Assembly: GCA_029212905.1 (NCBI GenBank)
Contig: JARGPB010000013.1
Coordinates: forward strand, 1-64,000
DNA length: 64,000 bases
Reading direction: 5' to 3'
Source of the DNA: Thalassovita sp.
Lineage (GTDB): Bacteria; Pseudomonadota; Alphaproteobacteria; Rhodobacterales; Rhodobacteraceae
Shown piece by piece: positions 33,945 to 42,292 of this stretch; the first letter of the stretch is position 1; every line of letters starts with the position of its first letter. The notes beneath the pieces were generated by a model. The model was not told where the DNA came from. It did not search any database and saw nothing but the letters and a program-made list of their open reading frames with translations. The translations under genes and the position numbers were made by a program.

Positions 33945-34763
33945 ATGCCGATGCAAGAAAAAGTTGAAGCCGAGCACATTCTGTCCATGAACAGTGTCGA
34001 GGTGCTGTACGACAATGTAATGCTGGCGATCAAAGGTGTTTCGATCCAGGTTCCAACAGGCGAGATGATCGCGCTTTTGGGGTCGAACGGAGCGGGAAAA
34101 AGCACCACGTTGAAAGCGATCAGCGGTCTTTTGAAGGCCGAGCGCGGGCGCATCAGCCGAGGTAGTATAACGTTCCAGGGAACGGAGATTACCGAAACGC
34201 TTGCGCAAAAACGTGTCGAGATGGGCATCTGTCATGTCATCGAAGGGCGGCGGGTCTTTGAACATCTGACCCCCGACGAGAACCTGACCGCCGCCGCGCC
34301 GCGCGGAATGTCCCGATCGACGCTGAATGCGGAAAAGGACAAGATCTACGCCTATTTCCCACGGCTTGCCGAACGCAAAAGTTCGCAGGCGGGCTATTTG
34401 TCGGGTGGTGAGCAGCAGATGCTTGCCATCGGGCGGGCCCTGGTGACTCAGCCCAAGCTGTTGATGCTTGACGAGCCAAGCCTTGGCCTTGCTCCGTTCC
34501 TGGTCGAGGAAATCTTTGGCATCCTGCAAAAGATCAATCGGGAAGAGGGCCTGTCCGTCCTGCTGGTGGAACAGAACGCTCTGGCCGCTCTGGAGATCGT
34601 TTCGCAAGGGTATCTGATCGAGAACGGCCGCGTTGTCATGCACGGAACGGCCGAGGCGCTGAAATCCAACTCCGACATTCAGGAGTTCTATCTGGGTGGT
34701 GGGGAAGGCACCGATTTCCACAACGTCAAGCACTATAGCCGACGCAAACGTTGGCTGAGTTGA
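33945..34763 (+). CDS. livF: LIV-type ABC transporter ATP-binding protein (LivF)
   Basis: A 272-residue ATPase. Walker A is GSNGAGKSTT (near 46-55), the signature is LSGGEQQMLAIGRAL and Walker B is LLMLDEPSLGLAP. After the usual LivF end comes an extra tail of about 25 residues finishing KHYSRRKRWLS. The LivF of the second system at 60377-61174 has the same extension (KHYRRRKRWLG), a feature of LivF proteins for hydrophobic carboxylates. ATGs at 33945 and 33951 are both possible. Confidence 0.92.
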   Translation: MPMQEKVEAEHILSMNSVEVLYDNVMLAIKGVSIQVPTGEMIALLGSNGAGKSTTLKAISGLLKAERGRISRGSITFQGTEITETLAQKRVEMGICHVIEGRRVFEHLTPDENLTAAAPRGMSRSTLNAEKDKIYAYFPRLAERKSSQAGYLSGGEQQMLAIGRALVTQPKLLMLDEPSLGLAPFLVEEIFGILQKINREEGLSVLLVEQNALAALEIVSQGYLIENGRVVMHGTAEALKSNSDIQEFYLGGGEGTDFHNVKHYSRRKRWLS

Positions 34764-34796
34764 GGTACTAATCAGAACTTGTTCAGGGAGGAACAA

Positions 34797-36035
34797 ATGA
34801 AGAAACTTACCAAAGCATTGGCTGTATTTTCAGTGGTTGGCGGGGCGCTGTTCGGCACCCAGGCGCTGGCCGAGCCTTTCAAGATCGGCATCTGCTACGA
34901 TCTCAGCAAAGCCTATACCTTTGCCACGCCGCAGGTTTCGCAGGCCGCGATGGACCTTGCCAAGCTCATCAACATGAAGGGCGGCATCGGTGGCGAACCG
35001 GTCGAAGTCATCGTGCGTGACCACGGGAACGAACCGCAGCGCGGGATCGAGTGCTACTCGAAACTCAGCCGCGAGGGCGTCTTTGTTTTCGATACCCTGT
35101 CCACTCCGGTGTCTCTGGCTATCCTGCCGCGGGCCATGGAAGACGGGCGTATCCTGATGCAGTCGCTTGTCGGCCGAGGCGATGCCGTTGACGGCACCGT
35201 TTTCGAATGGGTCTATCCGGTCGGACCGACCTATTGGGGACAGGCAGCCAATGATGTTGCCTACATAAAGCAATTGCATGATGGCGACTTGTCGGACGTG
35301 AAGGTGGGGTTTGTGTATTTCGATTATCCTTTCGGACAGGAGCCGATCGAGATTCTCAAAACCTTATCCGAAAAAGAGGGTTTCAAGCTTGAGCTTTACC
35401 CTGTGCCACTGCCTGGCAGTGACCAGGCCGGTGTGTGGTCCAAGGTGCGCCGGGACAACCCAGATCATGTGATTGTCTGGATGCTGGGCGGTGCGCATGT
35501 GGTTGCGTCGAAGGAAATGCAGCGCAATCGCATCCCGATGGACAAATACATTTCCGTCAACTGGCTGAACGAAGTCGATATCGCCAATATTGGCAACGAG
35601 GCCGCCAAGGGCATCAAGCGCGGTACCAATGTTGTAGGCGGTCAGAATGTCGCTTTGTATCAAGAGATCATGGCCGAACTCTACGACAAGGGCGAGGGTG
35701 CCGGCCCGATTGAGAAGACCCAGGACGTTTTCTACAACACTGGTCTGGCCATGTATTCAATCATGTTCGAAGCCGCGCGCAAGGCGGCAGAACTCGAAGG
35801 CCTTCCGATTACCGCAAAGTCCTACAAAGCGGGACTGGAGTCGCTTGAGGGATACGACGCGAACGGGCTGATGGCACCCATTACGGTGACGGCCGAAGAT
35901 CATGGCGGCGGTGGCAAGACCCGGATCGAGATGTGGGACGGGGCGGCTTGGGTGCCACAAACCGACTGGATCTCTGAATACGCCGACGTCGTGTGGGACG
36001 TGGTTAAGGACAGTTCCTCAAAATACGAGCAGTGA
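34797..36035 (+). CDS. ABC transporter substrate-binding protein, first of tandem pair
   Basis: 412 residues. It begins with a Sec signal peptide (MKKLTKALAVFSVVGGALFG, cleavage after TQALA). The mature protein has the type I periplasmic binding fold of Peripla_BP_6: FKIGICYDLSKAYTF, then IVRDHGNEPQRG, SLVGRGDAVDG and the hinge FGQEPIEILKTLSEKEGF. The ATG at 34797 has GGAGG 6 nt upstream. The next gene encodes a close paralogue, so this transporter can be loaded by two receptors of related but probably different specificity. Confidence 0.92.
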   Translation: MKKLTKALAVFSVVGGALFGTQALAEPFKIGICYDLSKAYTFATPQVSQAAMDLAKLINMKGGIGGEPVEVIVRDHGNEPQRGIECYSKLSREGVFVFDTLSTPVSLAILPRAMEDGRILMQSLVGRGDAVDGTVFEWVYPVGPTYWGQAANDVAYIKQLHDGDLSDVKVGFVYFDYPFGQEPIEILKTLSEKEGFKLELYPVPLPGSDQAGVWSKVRRDNPDHVIVWMLGGAHVVASKEMQRNRIPMDKYISVNWLNEVDIANIGNEAAKGIKRGTNVVGGQNVALYQEIMAELYDKGEGAGPIEKTQDVFYNTGLAMYSIMFEAARKAAELEGLPITAKSYKAGLESLEGYDANGLMAPITVTAEDHGGGGKTRIEMWDGAAWVPQTDWISEYADVVWDVVKDSSSKYEQ

Positions 36036-36132
36036 AAGACAGGTAGCAGGAAGGGTGACGCTACGCAGGGCGGCAGCGGCGCTTACGAAACGGTATCATC
36101 GCCCTAAACCCAAGCAACGGGAGAGAGAAAAC

Positions 36133-37383
36133 ATGAAAGTCAAACAGCACATTAAGGCAGTGGTCCTTGCTACTGCGCTGGCAGCAAGCGCGACTGTGGC
36201 CTCAGCGCAGGACAAGGAGCCGATCCGCTTCGGACTCTGCTTCGACCTCAGTAAATCCTACACGTTCATTTCGCCGCAGGTGGCCCAGGCCGCTCAGGAT
36301 CTCGCGATGTACACCAACGAAAACGGTGGTATCGAAGGGTATCCGGTTGAAGTAATCATTCGCGATCACGGCAACGAACCGCAGCGCGGTGTGGAATGCT
36401 ACGAGCAGCTCAAGCGCGAAGGCGTTTTCCTGTTCAACATGCTCTCGACGCCTGTCACGAACGCGGTTCTGCCGCGTGCGATGAAGGACGGCAGCGTGTT
36501 GATGCAGTCCTTCGTTGGTCGCGGTGATGCCGTGGACGGCGATGTGTTCGAATGGGTTTTCCCGGTGGGGCCGACATATTGGCAGCAGGCGGCAAATGAC
36601 GTTGCCTTTATCAAAGGCCAGATGGGCGGTGACCTGAGCAAAGCGAAGATCGGGTTCATCTATCTGGATTATCCCTTTGGTCAGGAACCGATCGAGATCC
36701 TCAAAACGCTTTCCGAAAAGGAAGGGTTCGAGTTGGAGCTGTATCCCGTACCGCTTCCCGGGTCGGATCAAGCCGGCGCATGGAGCAATATCCGCCGCGA
36801 CAAGCCTGACTATGTGATCAGCTGGCTTCTGGCGGGTGGCCATGTGGTCGCCTCGAAAGAAATGCGTCGTAACCGTTTCCCGATCGACCGCTATCTTTCG
36901 GTGAACTGGCTGAACGAAGTCGATATCGCCAACATCGGCGCGGAAGAGGCGAAAGGCATCCTGCGCGGGACCAACGTGGCCGGTGGCCAGGAAGTTCCGA
37001 TCGTAAAGACGATGCTGGACACCTACTATGCCAATGGCAAGGGCAGCGGACCCGAGAACCTGGTGCGAGACGTGTACTACAACACGGGCATGGCGATCTA
37101 CTCGACCGGTTTTGAAGCTGCGCGTATCGCGATTACCGAAAATGGCTGGCCGATCACACCGGAAAGCATGAAAAACGCCTATGAATCGATCGAGAACTTC
37201 GATGGCAACGGGGTCATGGCCCCGGTCACAGTGACCGACAAAGATCACGGTGGCGGCGGCAAGACCCGGGTCGAGCAGTGGAATGGCGAAACCTGGGTTC
37301 CGCTGACCGACTGGAGCGCCGACTATCTCGACGTTGTGTGGGAAGTCATCAAGCACAGTTCCAAGTCGTTCTCTGTCGAATAA
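36133..37383 (+). CDS. ABC transporter substrate-binding protein, second of tandem pair
   Basis: 416 residues with a signal peptide (MKVKQHIKAVVLATALAASA, cleavage near VASAQ). It aligns with the preceding receptor along its whole length: DHGNEPQRG, VGRGDAVDG, FGQEPIEILKTLSEKEGF and VNWLNEVDIANIG are shared. It differs in several loop segments, for example NMLSTPVTNAV against DTLSTPVSLAI in a likely ligand-facing region. GGGAGAG precedes the ATG. A tandem duplication followed by divergence is the simplest history. Confidence 0.92.
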   Translation: MKVKQHIKAVVLATALAASATVASAQDKEPIRFGLCFDLSKSYTFISPQVAQAAQDLAMYTNENGGIEGYPVEVIIRDHGNEPQRGVECYEQLKREGVFLFNMLSTPVTNAVLPRAMKDGSVLMQSFVGRGDAVDGDVFEWVFPVGPTYWQQAANDVAFIKGQMGGDLSKAKIGFIYLDYPFGQEPIEILKTLSEKEGFELELYPVPLPGSDQAGAWSNIRRDKPDYVISWLLAGGHVVASKEMRRNRFPIDRYLSVNWLNEVDIANIGAEEAKGILRGTNVAGGQEVPIVKTMLDTYYANGKGSGPENLVRDVYYNTGMAIYSTGFEAARIAITENGWPITPESMKNAYESIENFDGNGVMAPVTVTDKDHGGGGKTRVEQWNGETWVPLTDWSADYLDVVWEVIKHSSKSFSVE

Positions 37384-37390
37384 GCAGGAA

Positions 37391-37420
37391 CTTCCCCGCG
37401 GCAAACATGTCGCGGGGAAG
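37391..37420 (+). terminator. intercistronic hairpin after binding-protein gene
   Basis: CTTCCCCGCG (37391-37400) and CGCGGGGAAG (37411-37420) form a perfect 10-bp stem 8 bp after the binding-protein stop. No T run follows, so it probably stabilises the upstream mRNA or attenuates transcription rather than ending it. Confidence 0.6.
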
Positions 37421-37461
37421 CTTCGCATCAGAATTTCCCCAGTTAAAACGAAGCAGGTATC

Positions 37462-38238
37462 ATGAGCCCTATTGATGTGAAAATCGAAGACGGCATTGCA
37501 ACCGTCTGTATCAACCGGCCCGAACGCAAGAATGCGCTTTCCGTGGCCGCGACGAACGGGCTGACGGATGCCTGGGAAAAGATTGAGGCGGATGACAGCG
37601 TTCGTGTGGCCATTCTGACTTCGGCCGATTGCGGTGTTTTCAGCGCCGGGCTGGACCTCAAGGAAGCCACGCAAATCGCGCGCGACGAAGGCGTCGATAT
37701 CCTGTCAAAGATGCGCGATCCATTTCACGAGACCATGCGCGCCTGCAAGAAGCCGATCATCGCGGCGATGACGGGGTCGCTGATGGCGGGCGGCATGATG
37801 CTGACGCTGAATTGCGATCTGCGGGTCGGTCTCAAGGGGACCAAGGTTGGCATTACCGAGGTAAAGATCGGTCGTGGATCGCCTTGGGCGTCGCCGGCGC
37901 TGTCCATGCTGCCGCAGCCCATCCTTATGGAAATCGTTCTGACCGGCGATTTGATGCCGATCGAGCGTCTGCACGAATACGGGTTTACCAACTATATCGA
38001 GGACACCCCCGATGCCGTTCGCGCACGGGCATTCGACCTTGCCAAACGCATAGCCAGCGGGGCCCCGCTTTCGGTGATCGCTGCCAAGGGCGGCGTTCGC
38101 GCGACCATGGACCTGGGCTGTGCGGGTGGCCTCGAAGAGGGTAAGCGCCTGCACGAGGTTGTATACGCCAGCAACGACGCGATTGAGGGCCCCAGGGCAT
38201 TCGCCGAAAAACGCGCACCGGTCTGGACTGGAACCTGA
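37462..38238 (+). CDS. enoyl-CoA hydratase/isomerase (crotonase) family protein
   Basis: A 258-residue crotonase. The opening is IATVCINRPERKNALS. The first oxyanion-hole segment is VFSAGLDLKEA and the second is MTGSLMAGGMMLTLNCDLRV. The catalytic region GITEVKIGRGSPWASPALS contains a Glu at the usual hydratase position. A C-terminal helix ends GPRAFAEKRAPVW. It would hydrate or isomerise an enoyl-CoA. It starts 78 bp after the binding-protein gene, beyond a hairpin, and the next crotonase gene follows at once, so they belong to the same operon. Confidence 0.88.
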   Translation: MSPIDVKIEDGIATVCINRPERKNALSVAATNGLTDAWEKIEADDSVRVAILTSADCGVFSAGLDLKEATQIARDEGVDILSKMRDPFHETMRACKKPIIAAMTGSLMAGGMMLTLNCDLRVGLKGTKVGITEVKIGRGSPWASPALSMLPQPILMEIVLTGDLMPIERLHEYGFTNYIEDTPDAVRARAFDLAKRIASGAPLSVIAAKGGVRATMDLGCAGGLEEGKRLHEVVYASNDAIEGPRAFAEKRAPVWTGT

Positions 38239-38249
38239 TGGAGACTGGA

Positions 38250-39032
38250 ATGACTGAACTTATTCGTCTGGACAGGGATGGCCATGTCGGAATATTGCGT
38301 TTTCTTCAGCCAACTAAACGCAACCCTTACAGCATTGCATTCGTAGAGGAATTAGTGACACTCCTGCGCGAAGCCGAACGGGACGATACGATCCGTGCCG
38401 TTGTCATGACCGGTGGCGATCATTTCAGCAGCGGCGGCGATCTCGTTGGATTTCAGGCTGAAATCGCGAAAGGCGCAAGGGCGACATCGGAAATGGTCGA
38501 CCGGGTTCACGATGGCGGACGCGCGGCCTATCTGTTTCGCAAGCCTCTGATTTCTGCTGTATGCGGAGTAGCATTTGGTGCCGGCCTCAGCCTGGCCCTG
38601 TCGGCGGATATCGTCGTAGCGGCCGAAGATGCCCGGCTGTGCGAGGTTTTTGCCCGCATCGGCGGCTGTCCCGACACCGGCTCGAGCTGGCTGCTTCAGC
38701 AACGTGCCGGCGCGGGCGTGGCGCGGATGCTTGTTCTCACAGGTCGTGAAATAGACGGGCGCACCGCCAAGGAACTGCGCGTCGTGGAAGAATGCGTACC
38801 CGCCGACCAGGTCGAGCAACGCGCTCTGGAAATTGCCCGCGAGATCGCACCACACCCGATGTTCGGTGTCCAGACAACCAAGCGCGTGATGCGCGCCACG
38901 GCGGAGTGCAGCTATCTGGAGGCTCTGGACATCGAACGCGATTCCCAAAGCGTTCTGCTGTGCGCGCATGATTTTCCAGAGGCCATGAAAGCGTTCTCAG
39001 AGAAAAGAAACCCCGAATTCAATGACCGATAG
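38250..39032 (+). CDS. enoyl-CoA hydratase/isomerase, PaaG-like
   Basis: About 260 residues. The oxyanion-hole segments are HFSSGGDLVGF and VCGVAFGAGLSLALSADIVV. FARIGGCPDTGSSWLLQQRAG resembles the region of PaaG-type isomerases, where Asp replaces the second Glu of hydratases. A ring- or double-bond isomerase activity is therefore as likely as hydration. The start at 38250 is chosen because GGAG lies 6-7 nt upstream. An ATG at 38238 overlapping the previous stop is the alternative. Confidence 0.85.
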   Translation: MTELIRLDRDGHVGILRFLQPTKRNPYSIAFVEELVTLLREAERDDTIRAVVMTGGDHFSSGGDLVGFQAEIAKGARATSEMVDRVHDGGRAAYLFRKPLISAVCGVAFGAGLSLALSADIVVAAEDARLCEVFARIGGCPDTGSSWLLQQRAGAGVARMLVLTGREIDGRTAKELRVVEECVPADQVEQRALEIAREIAPHPMFGVQTTKRVMRATAECSYLEALDIERDSQSVLLCAHDFPEAMKAFSEKRNPEFNDR

Positions 39033-39072
39033 GTCGGTGGAAACCATATCGAAGAACCAAAGGAGAACGTAG

Positions 39073-39831
39073 ATGAAGGTGCTTGTGCCTGTCAAACGCG
39101 TGATCGACTACAACGTGAAGGTCCGCGTCAAGGCGGACGGAAGCGGTGTCGATCTCGCCAATGTCAAAATGTCGATGAACCCGTTCGACGAAATCGCGGT
39201 CGAAGAGGCGATCCGCCTGAAAGAGGCCGGCAAGGTCGAAGAAGTCGTCGTCGTGTCGATCGGCGTCAAGCAGGCGCAGGAAACCCTGCGCACCGCTTTG
39301 GCCATGGGCGCCGACCGTGCCATTCTGGTTAACGCCGCTGATGACGTCCACACCGACATCGAACCGCTGGCCGTCGCCAAGATCCTCAAGGCCGTCATCG
39401 CCGAGGAGAACCCCGGTCTGGTGATCGCGGGCAAACAGGCCATCGACAACGACATGAACGCCACCGGCCAGATGCTGTCGGCGCTGTTGGGGTGGTCGCA
39501 AGGCACCTTCGCCTCGGAACTGGACATCGACGGCGACAAGGCCGTGGTGACCCGCGAGGTCGACGGCGGTTTGCAGACCATCAAGGTCAACATGCCTGCA
39601 ATCGTCACCGTGGACCTGCGCCTGAACGAACCGCGTTACGCTTCGCTGCCCAACATCATGAAGGCCAAGAAGAAGCCGCTGGACGAAAAAACCGCCGCCG
39701 ATTACGGCGTCGACACTTCGCCGCGTCTTGAAGTGGTCAAAACGACCGAGCCGGCAACACGTGCCGCCGGCATCATCGTCGGCTCGGTTGACGAGCTGGT
39801 TTCGAAACTCAAAGAAGCGGGGGCTGTGTAA
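39073..39831 (+). CDS. etfB: electron transfer flavoprotein subunit beta
   Basis: A 252-residue EtfB, starting MKVLVPVKRVIDYNVKVRVK. AMP/adenine-binding segments include MNPFDEIAVEEAIRLKEAG, VVVSIGVKQAQETLRTALAM and GADRAILV. VIAGKQAIDNDMNATGQML is the conserved recognition region that docks to acyl-CoA dehydrogenases. With EtfA it passes electrons from the island's acyl-CoA dehydrogenases to ETF:quinone oxidoreductase, which is not encoded here. AAGGAG precedes the ATG. The stop overlaps the etfA start by 1 bp (TAATG). Confidence 0.95.
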   Translation: MKVLVPVKRVIDYNVKVRVKADGSGVDLANVKMSMNPFDEIAVEEAIRLKEAGKVEEVVVVSIGVKQAQETLRTALAMGADRAILVNAADDVHTDIEPLAVAKILKAVIAEENPGLVIAGKQAIDNDMNATGQMLSALLGWSQGTFASELDIDGDKAVVTREVDGGLQTIKVNMPAIVTVDLRLNEPRYASLPNIMKAKKKPLDEKTAADYGVDTSPRLEVVKTTEPATRAAGIIVGSVDELVSKLKEAGAV

Positions 39832-40757
39832 TGGCTGTTCTTCTACTCGCCGAAGTCAACAATGGTGAACTGGCGCTGGACGCCACCGCCAAAGCCGTCA
39901 CCGCCGCCCGGGCACTGGGCGACGTGACCGTTCTGGCCGCGGGTGCTTCCGCCGCCGCAGCTGGCGAAGCCGCCGCCAAGATCGACGGTGTCGCCAAGGT
40001 GTTGGTCGCTGAAGATGCGTCGCTGGGTCACCGCATGGCGGAACCCACCGCCGCGCTGATCGTGTCGCTGGCCGGTGACTATTCGCACATCGTGGCACCC
40101 GCCACGACCGACGCCAAGAACGTCATGCCGCGCGTTGCTGCGCTGCTGGACGTGATGGTGATTTCGGACGCCTCTGGCGTTGTCGATGCAGACACGTTCG
40201 AACGCCCTATCTATGCCGGCAACGCCGTGCAAACCGTCAAATCTTTGGATACGACCAAGGTCATCACCTTCCGCACCTCGACCTTTGATGCCGCTGGCGA
40301 AGGCGGCTCGGCCGCAGTCGAAACCATCGGTGCTGCCGACAACCCCGGCCTGTCCGAATGGGTCGAAGACAAGGTTGCCGCATCGGACCGCCCCGAGCTG
40401 ACCTCGGCCGGCGTGGTCGTGTCCGGTGGCCGTGGCGTCGGATCTGAAGAGGATTTTGCCCTGATCGAGAAGCTGGCTGACAAGCTGGGCGCCGCCGTTG
40501 GGGCTTCGCGCGCTGCTGTCGACTCGGGCTACGCCCCGAACGACTGGCAGGTGGGTCAAACCGGCAAGGTTGTTGCCCCCGAACTGTATGTCGCCGTTGG
40601 CATCTCGGGCGCCATCCAACACCTGGCTGGCATGAAGGACTCGAAGATCATCGTCGCGATCAACAAGGACGAAGAAGCACCGATTTTCCAGGTTGCTGAC
40701 TTCGGCCTGGTCGCCGACCTGTTCGAGGCCGTCCCGGCCCTGACTGACGCACTGTAA
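39831..40757 (+). CDS. etfA: electron transfer flavoprotein subunit alpha
   Basis: A 308-residue EtfA. The C-terminal FAD domain is intact: VVSGGRGVGSEEDFALIEKL, then VGASRAAVDSGYAPNDWQVGQTGKVVAPELYVAVGISGAIQHLAGM and the INKDEEAPIFQVADFGLVAD loop. It forms the FAD-bearing heterodimer with EtfB. Because this is a complete pair inside a catabolic island, it may be a dedicated copy in addition to a housekeeping one. A strong terminator follows within 30 bp, ending the operon that began near 28.3 kb. Confidence 0.95.
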   Translation: MAVLLLAEVNNGELALDATAKAVTAARALGDVTVLAAGASAAAAGEAAAKIDGVAKVLVAEDASLGHRMAEPTAALIVSLAGDYSHIVAPATTDAKNVMPRVAALLDVMVISDASGVVDADTFERPIYAGNAVQTVKSLDTTKVITFRTSTFDAAGEGGSAAVETIGAADNPGLSEWVEDKVAASDRPELTSAGVVVSGGRGVGSEEDFALIEKLADKLGAAVGASRAAVDSGYAPNDWQVGQTGKVVAPELYVAVGISGAIQHLAGMKDSKIIVAINKDEEAPIFQVADFGLVADLFEAVPALTDAL

Positions 40758-40780
40758 ATTGCGTCACATCAAATGCGAGA

Positions 40781-40806
40781 AGGCCCGCCATCCGGCGGGC
40801 CTTTTT
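40781..40806 (+). terminator. rho-independent terminator after etfA
   Basis: GGCCCGCC (40782-40789), ATCC, GGCGGGCC (40794-40801), then TTTTT: an 8-bp perfect GC stem with a T tract, 24 bp after the etfA stop. It also separates etfA from the convergent thiolase gene. Confidence 0.9.
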
Positions 40807-40869
40807 GTATGCTCATCTTGTTACTAATTGAAAGGGAACCGCTTTTTTGAGGTGCCCATAGACTCTAAT

Positions 40870-42045
40870 TCATATGGCTTCTATGGCTAGGGCAATCCCC
40901 TGCCCACCACCGATACACATGGTAATCAGCGCGCGTTTTGCGCCGGTACGCTCCAGCTCGTAGAGCGCTTTGACAAAGATTATGGCCCCCGACGCCCCGA
41001 TAGGATGTCCGAGAGCAATTGCGCCGCCGTTGGGGTTCACCTTGTTGCCATCCAGACCAAGAGTTTTACTCACGGCCAAAGCCTGAGCCGCGAAGGCTTC
41101 GTTTGACTCGATGACGTCGAAATCAGAAATTGTCAGGCCTGTACGTTTCAAAAGTCCTTCGACAGCCGGAATTGGCCCGATTCCCATGATGTCCGGGCGT
41201 ACTCCTGCAACATGATATCCAAGCAGGCGTGCGCGCGGTTTCAACCCTGCATCTGATGCAGCATCTGCCGTGGCCAGCACAACTGCGGCGGCCCCATCAT
41301 TGAGACCCGAAGCATTCCCCGCCGTCACGGTGCCATCCTTCTGGAAGGCCGGACGCAGTTTGCCGAGCATTTCAACTGTGCTCGCCTTGGGGTGTTCATC
41401 GGTGTCAAAAGAAGCAGTGTTGCGTTTGACCTTGACCTCGACGGGAACGATCTGGGATTTGAAATACCCCTCTTTGAGCGCGTTCAGAGCGCGCTCCTGG
41501 CTTTGAAGGGCAAACGCATCCTGAGCTTCGCGCGTGATGTCGTATTCGGCGGCGACGTTTTCCGCTGTTACGCCCATATGCCCGGTGCCAAACGGACAGT
41601 TCAACGCGCCGAGCATCATGTCAGTTGCACCCGTGTCACCCATTTTCTGCCCCCAGCGAATGGCTGGCACGATATAGGGCGAGCGGCTCATGCTTTCGCT
41701 GCCACCGGCAAGAGCCATTGTTGCATCACCCAGCATCAGCGACTGCGCCGCTGACACAATAGCCTGTAGCCCAGAACCGCAGAGCCGATTGACGTTCATT
41801 GCGGGCGCCTTTTCTGGCACGCCAGCGGCAATAGACGCCGCGCGGCTAAGATACATGTCGCGCGGCTCTGTGTTAATAACATGGCCAAAAACAACGTTTC
41901 CAACCTGCTTGCCTTCGACACCTGAACGCGCAAGCGCCTCTTTCGCCACTATGCTACCCAGTTCGATCGGAGACGTGCCCGAAAGAGAGCCGCCAAAGGT
42001 TCCGATGGCTGTTCGCACACCATCCAATACTACGATATCTTTCAT
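40870..42045 (-). CDS. acetyl-CoA C-acyltransferase (thiolase)
   Basis: A 391-residue classical thiolase with the full catalytic set. Cys is in VNRLCGSGLQAIVSA (about residue 89). His is in GGAIALGHPIGASGA, Asn-Glu in ESNEAFAAQAL, and the second Cys in TMCIGGGQGIALAIE. It cleaves 3-ketoacyl-CoA to acetyl-CoA and a shortened acyl-CoA. The ATG at 42045 with GGAG 5 nt upstream is preferred over the in-frame GTG at 42051. It is transcribed divergently from the acyl-CoA dehydrogenase at 42293, and the two share the 250-bp control region with an operator copy. Confidence 0.93.
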   Translation of the reverse strand: MKDIVVLDGVRTAIGTFGGSLSGTSPIELGSIVAKEALARSGVEGKQVGNVVFGHVINTEPRDMYLSRAASIAAGVPEKAPAMNVNRLCGSGLQAIVSAAQSLMLGDATMALAGGSESMSRSPYIVPAIRWGQKMGDTGATDMMLGALNCPFGTGHMGVTAENVAAEYDITREAQDAFALQSQERALNALKEGYFKSQIVPVEVKVKRNTASFDTDEHPKASTVEMLGKLRPAFQKDGTVTAGNASGLNDGAAAVVLATADAASDAGLKPRARLLGYHVAGVRPDIMGIGPIPAVEGLLKRTGLTISDFDVIESNEAFAAQALAVSKTLGLDGNKVNPNGGAIALGHPIGASGAIIFVKALYELERTGAKRALITMCIGGGQGIALAIEAI

Positions 42046-42240
42046 TTTCACTCCGGTTCTTCATTTTTTGCGTCACGCAGGCCGTGTACTGCCCAGTGTC
42101 AGCCCGTTACCCTGACCTGCGCGTTCGGTGCCTTGGTGGAACTTGCCTGGGAGTAGGAAGTTGATACCGCGCCAGTTCAGGAAAGCCGTCTCGAGCAAAA
42201 TAACGCGGCGTTTGCCTTGAGACTGGGCCATTGCCGAAAA

Positions 42241-42258
42241 AATAACAGATGTTAGATT
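42241..42258. promoter_or_regulatory. TCTAAC-N4-GTTAGA operator, degenerate copy 2
   Basis: ATAAC (42242-42246), AGAT, GTTAGATT (42251-42258). The right half-site is perfect and the left half departs at two positions. It lies 35 bp before the dehydrogenase start at 42293, in the divergent promoter region with the thiolase gene. Confidence 0.55.
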
Positions 42259-42292
42259 TATGGCAATACCAACCTTAGGAATGGATTCCAAA

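Noticed and set aside
36202..37674. Minus-strand frame of 490 codons
   Set aside because: It is antisense to the second binding-protein gene and crosses its downstream hairpin. No support.
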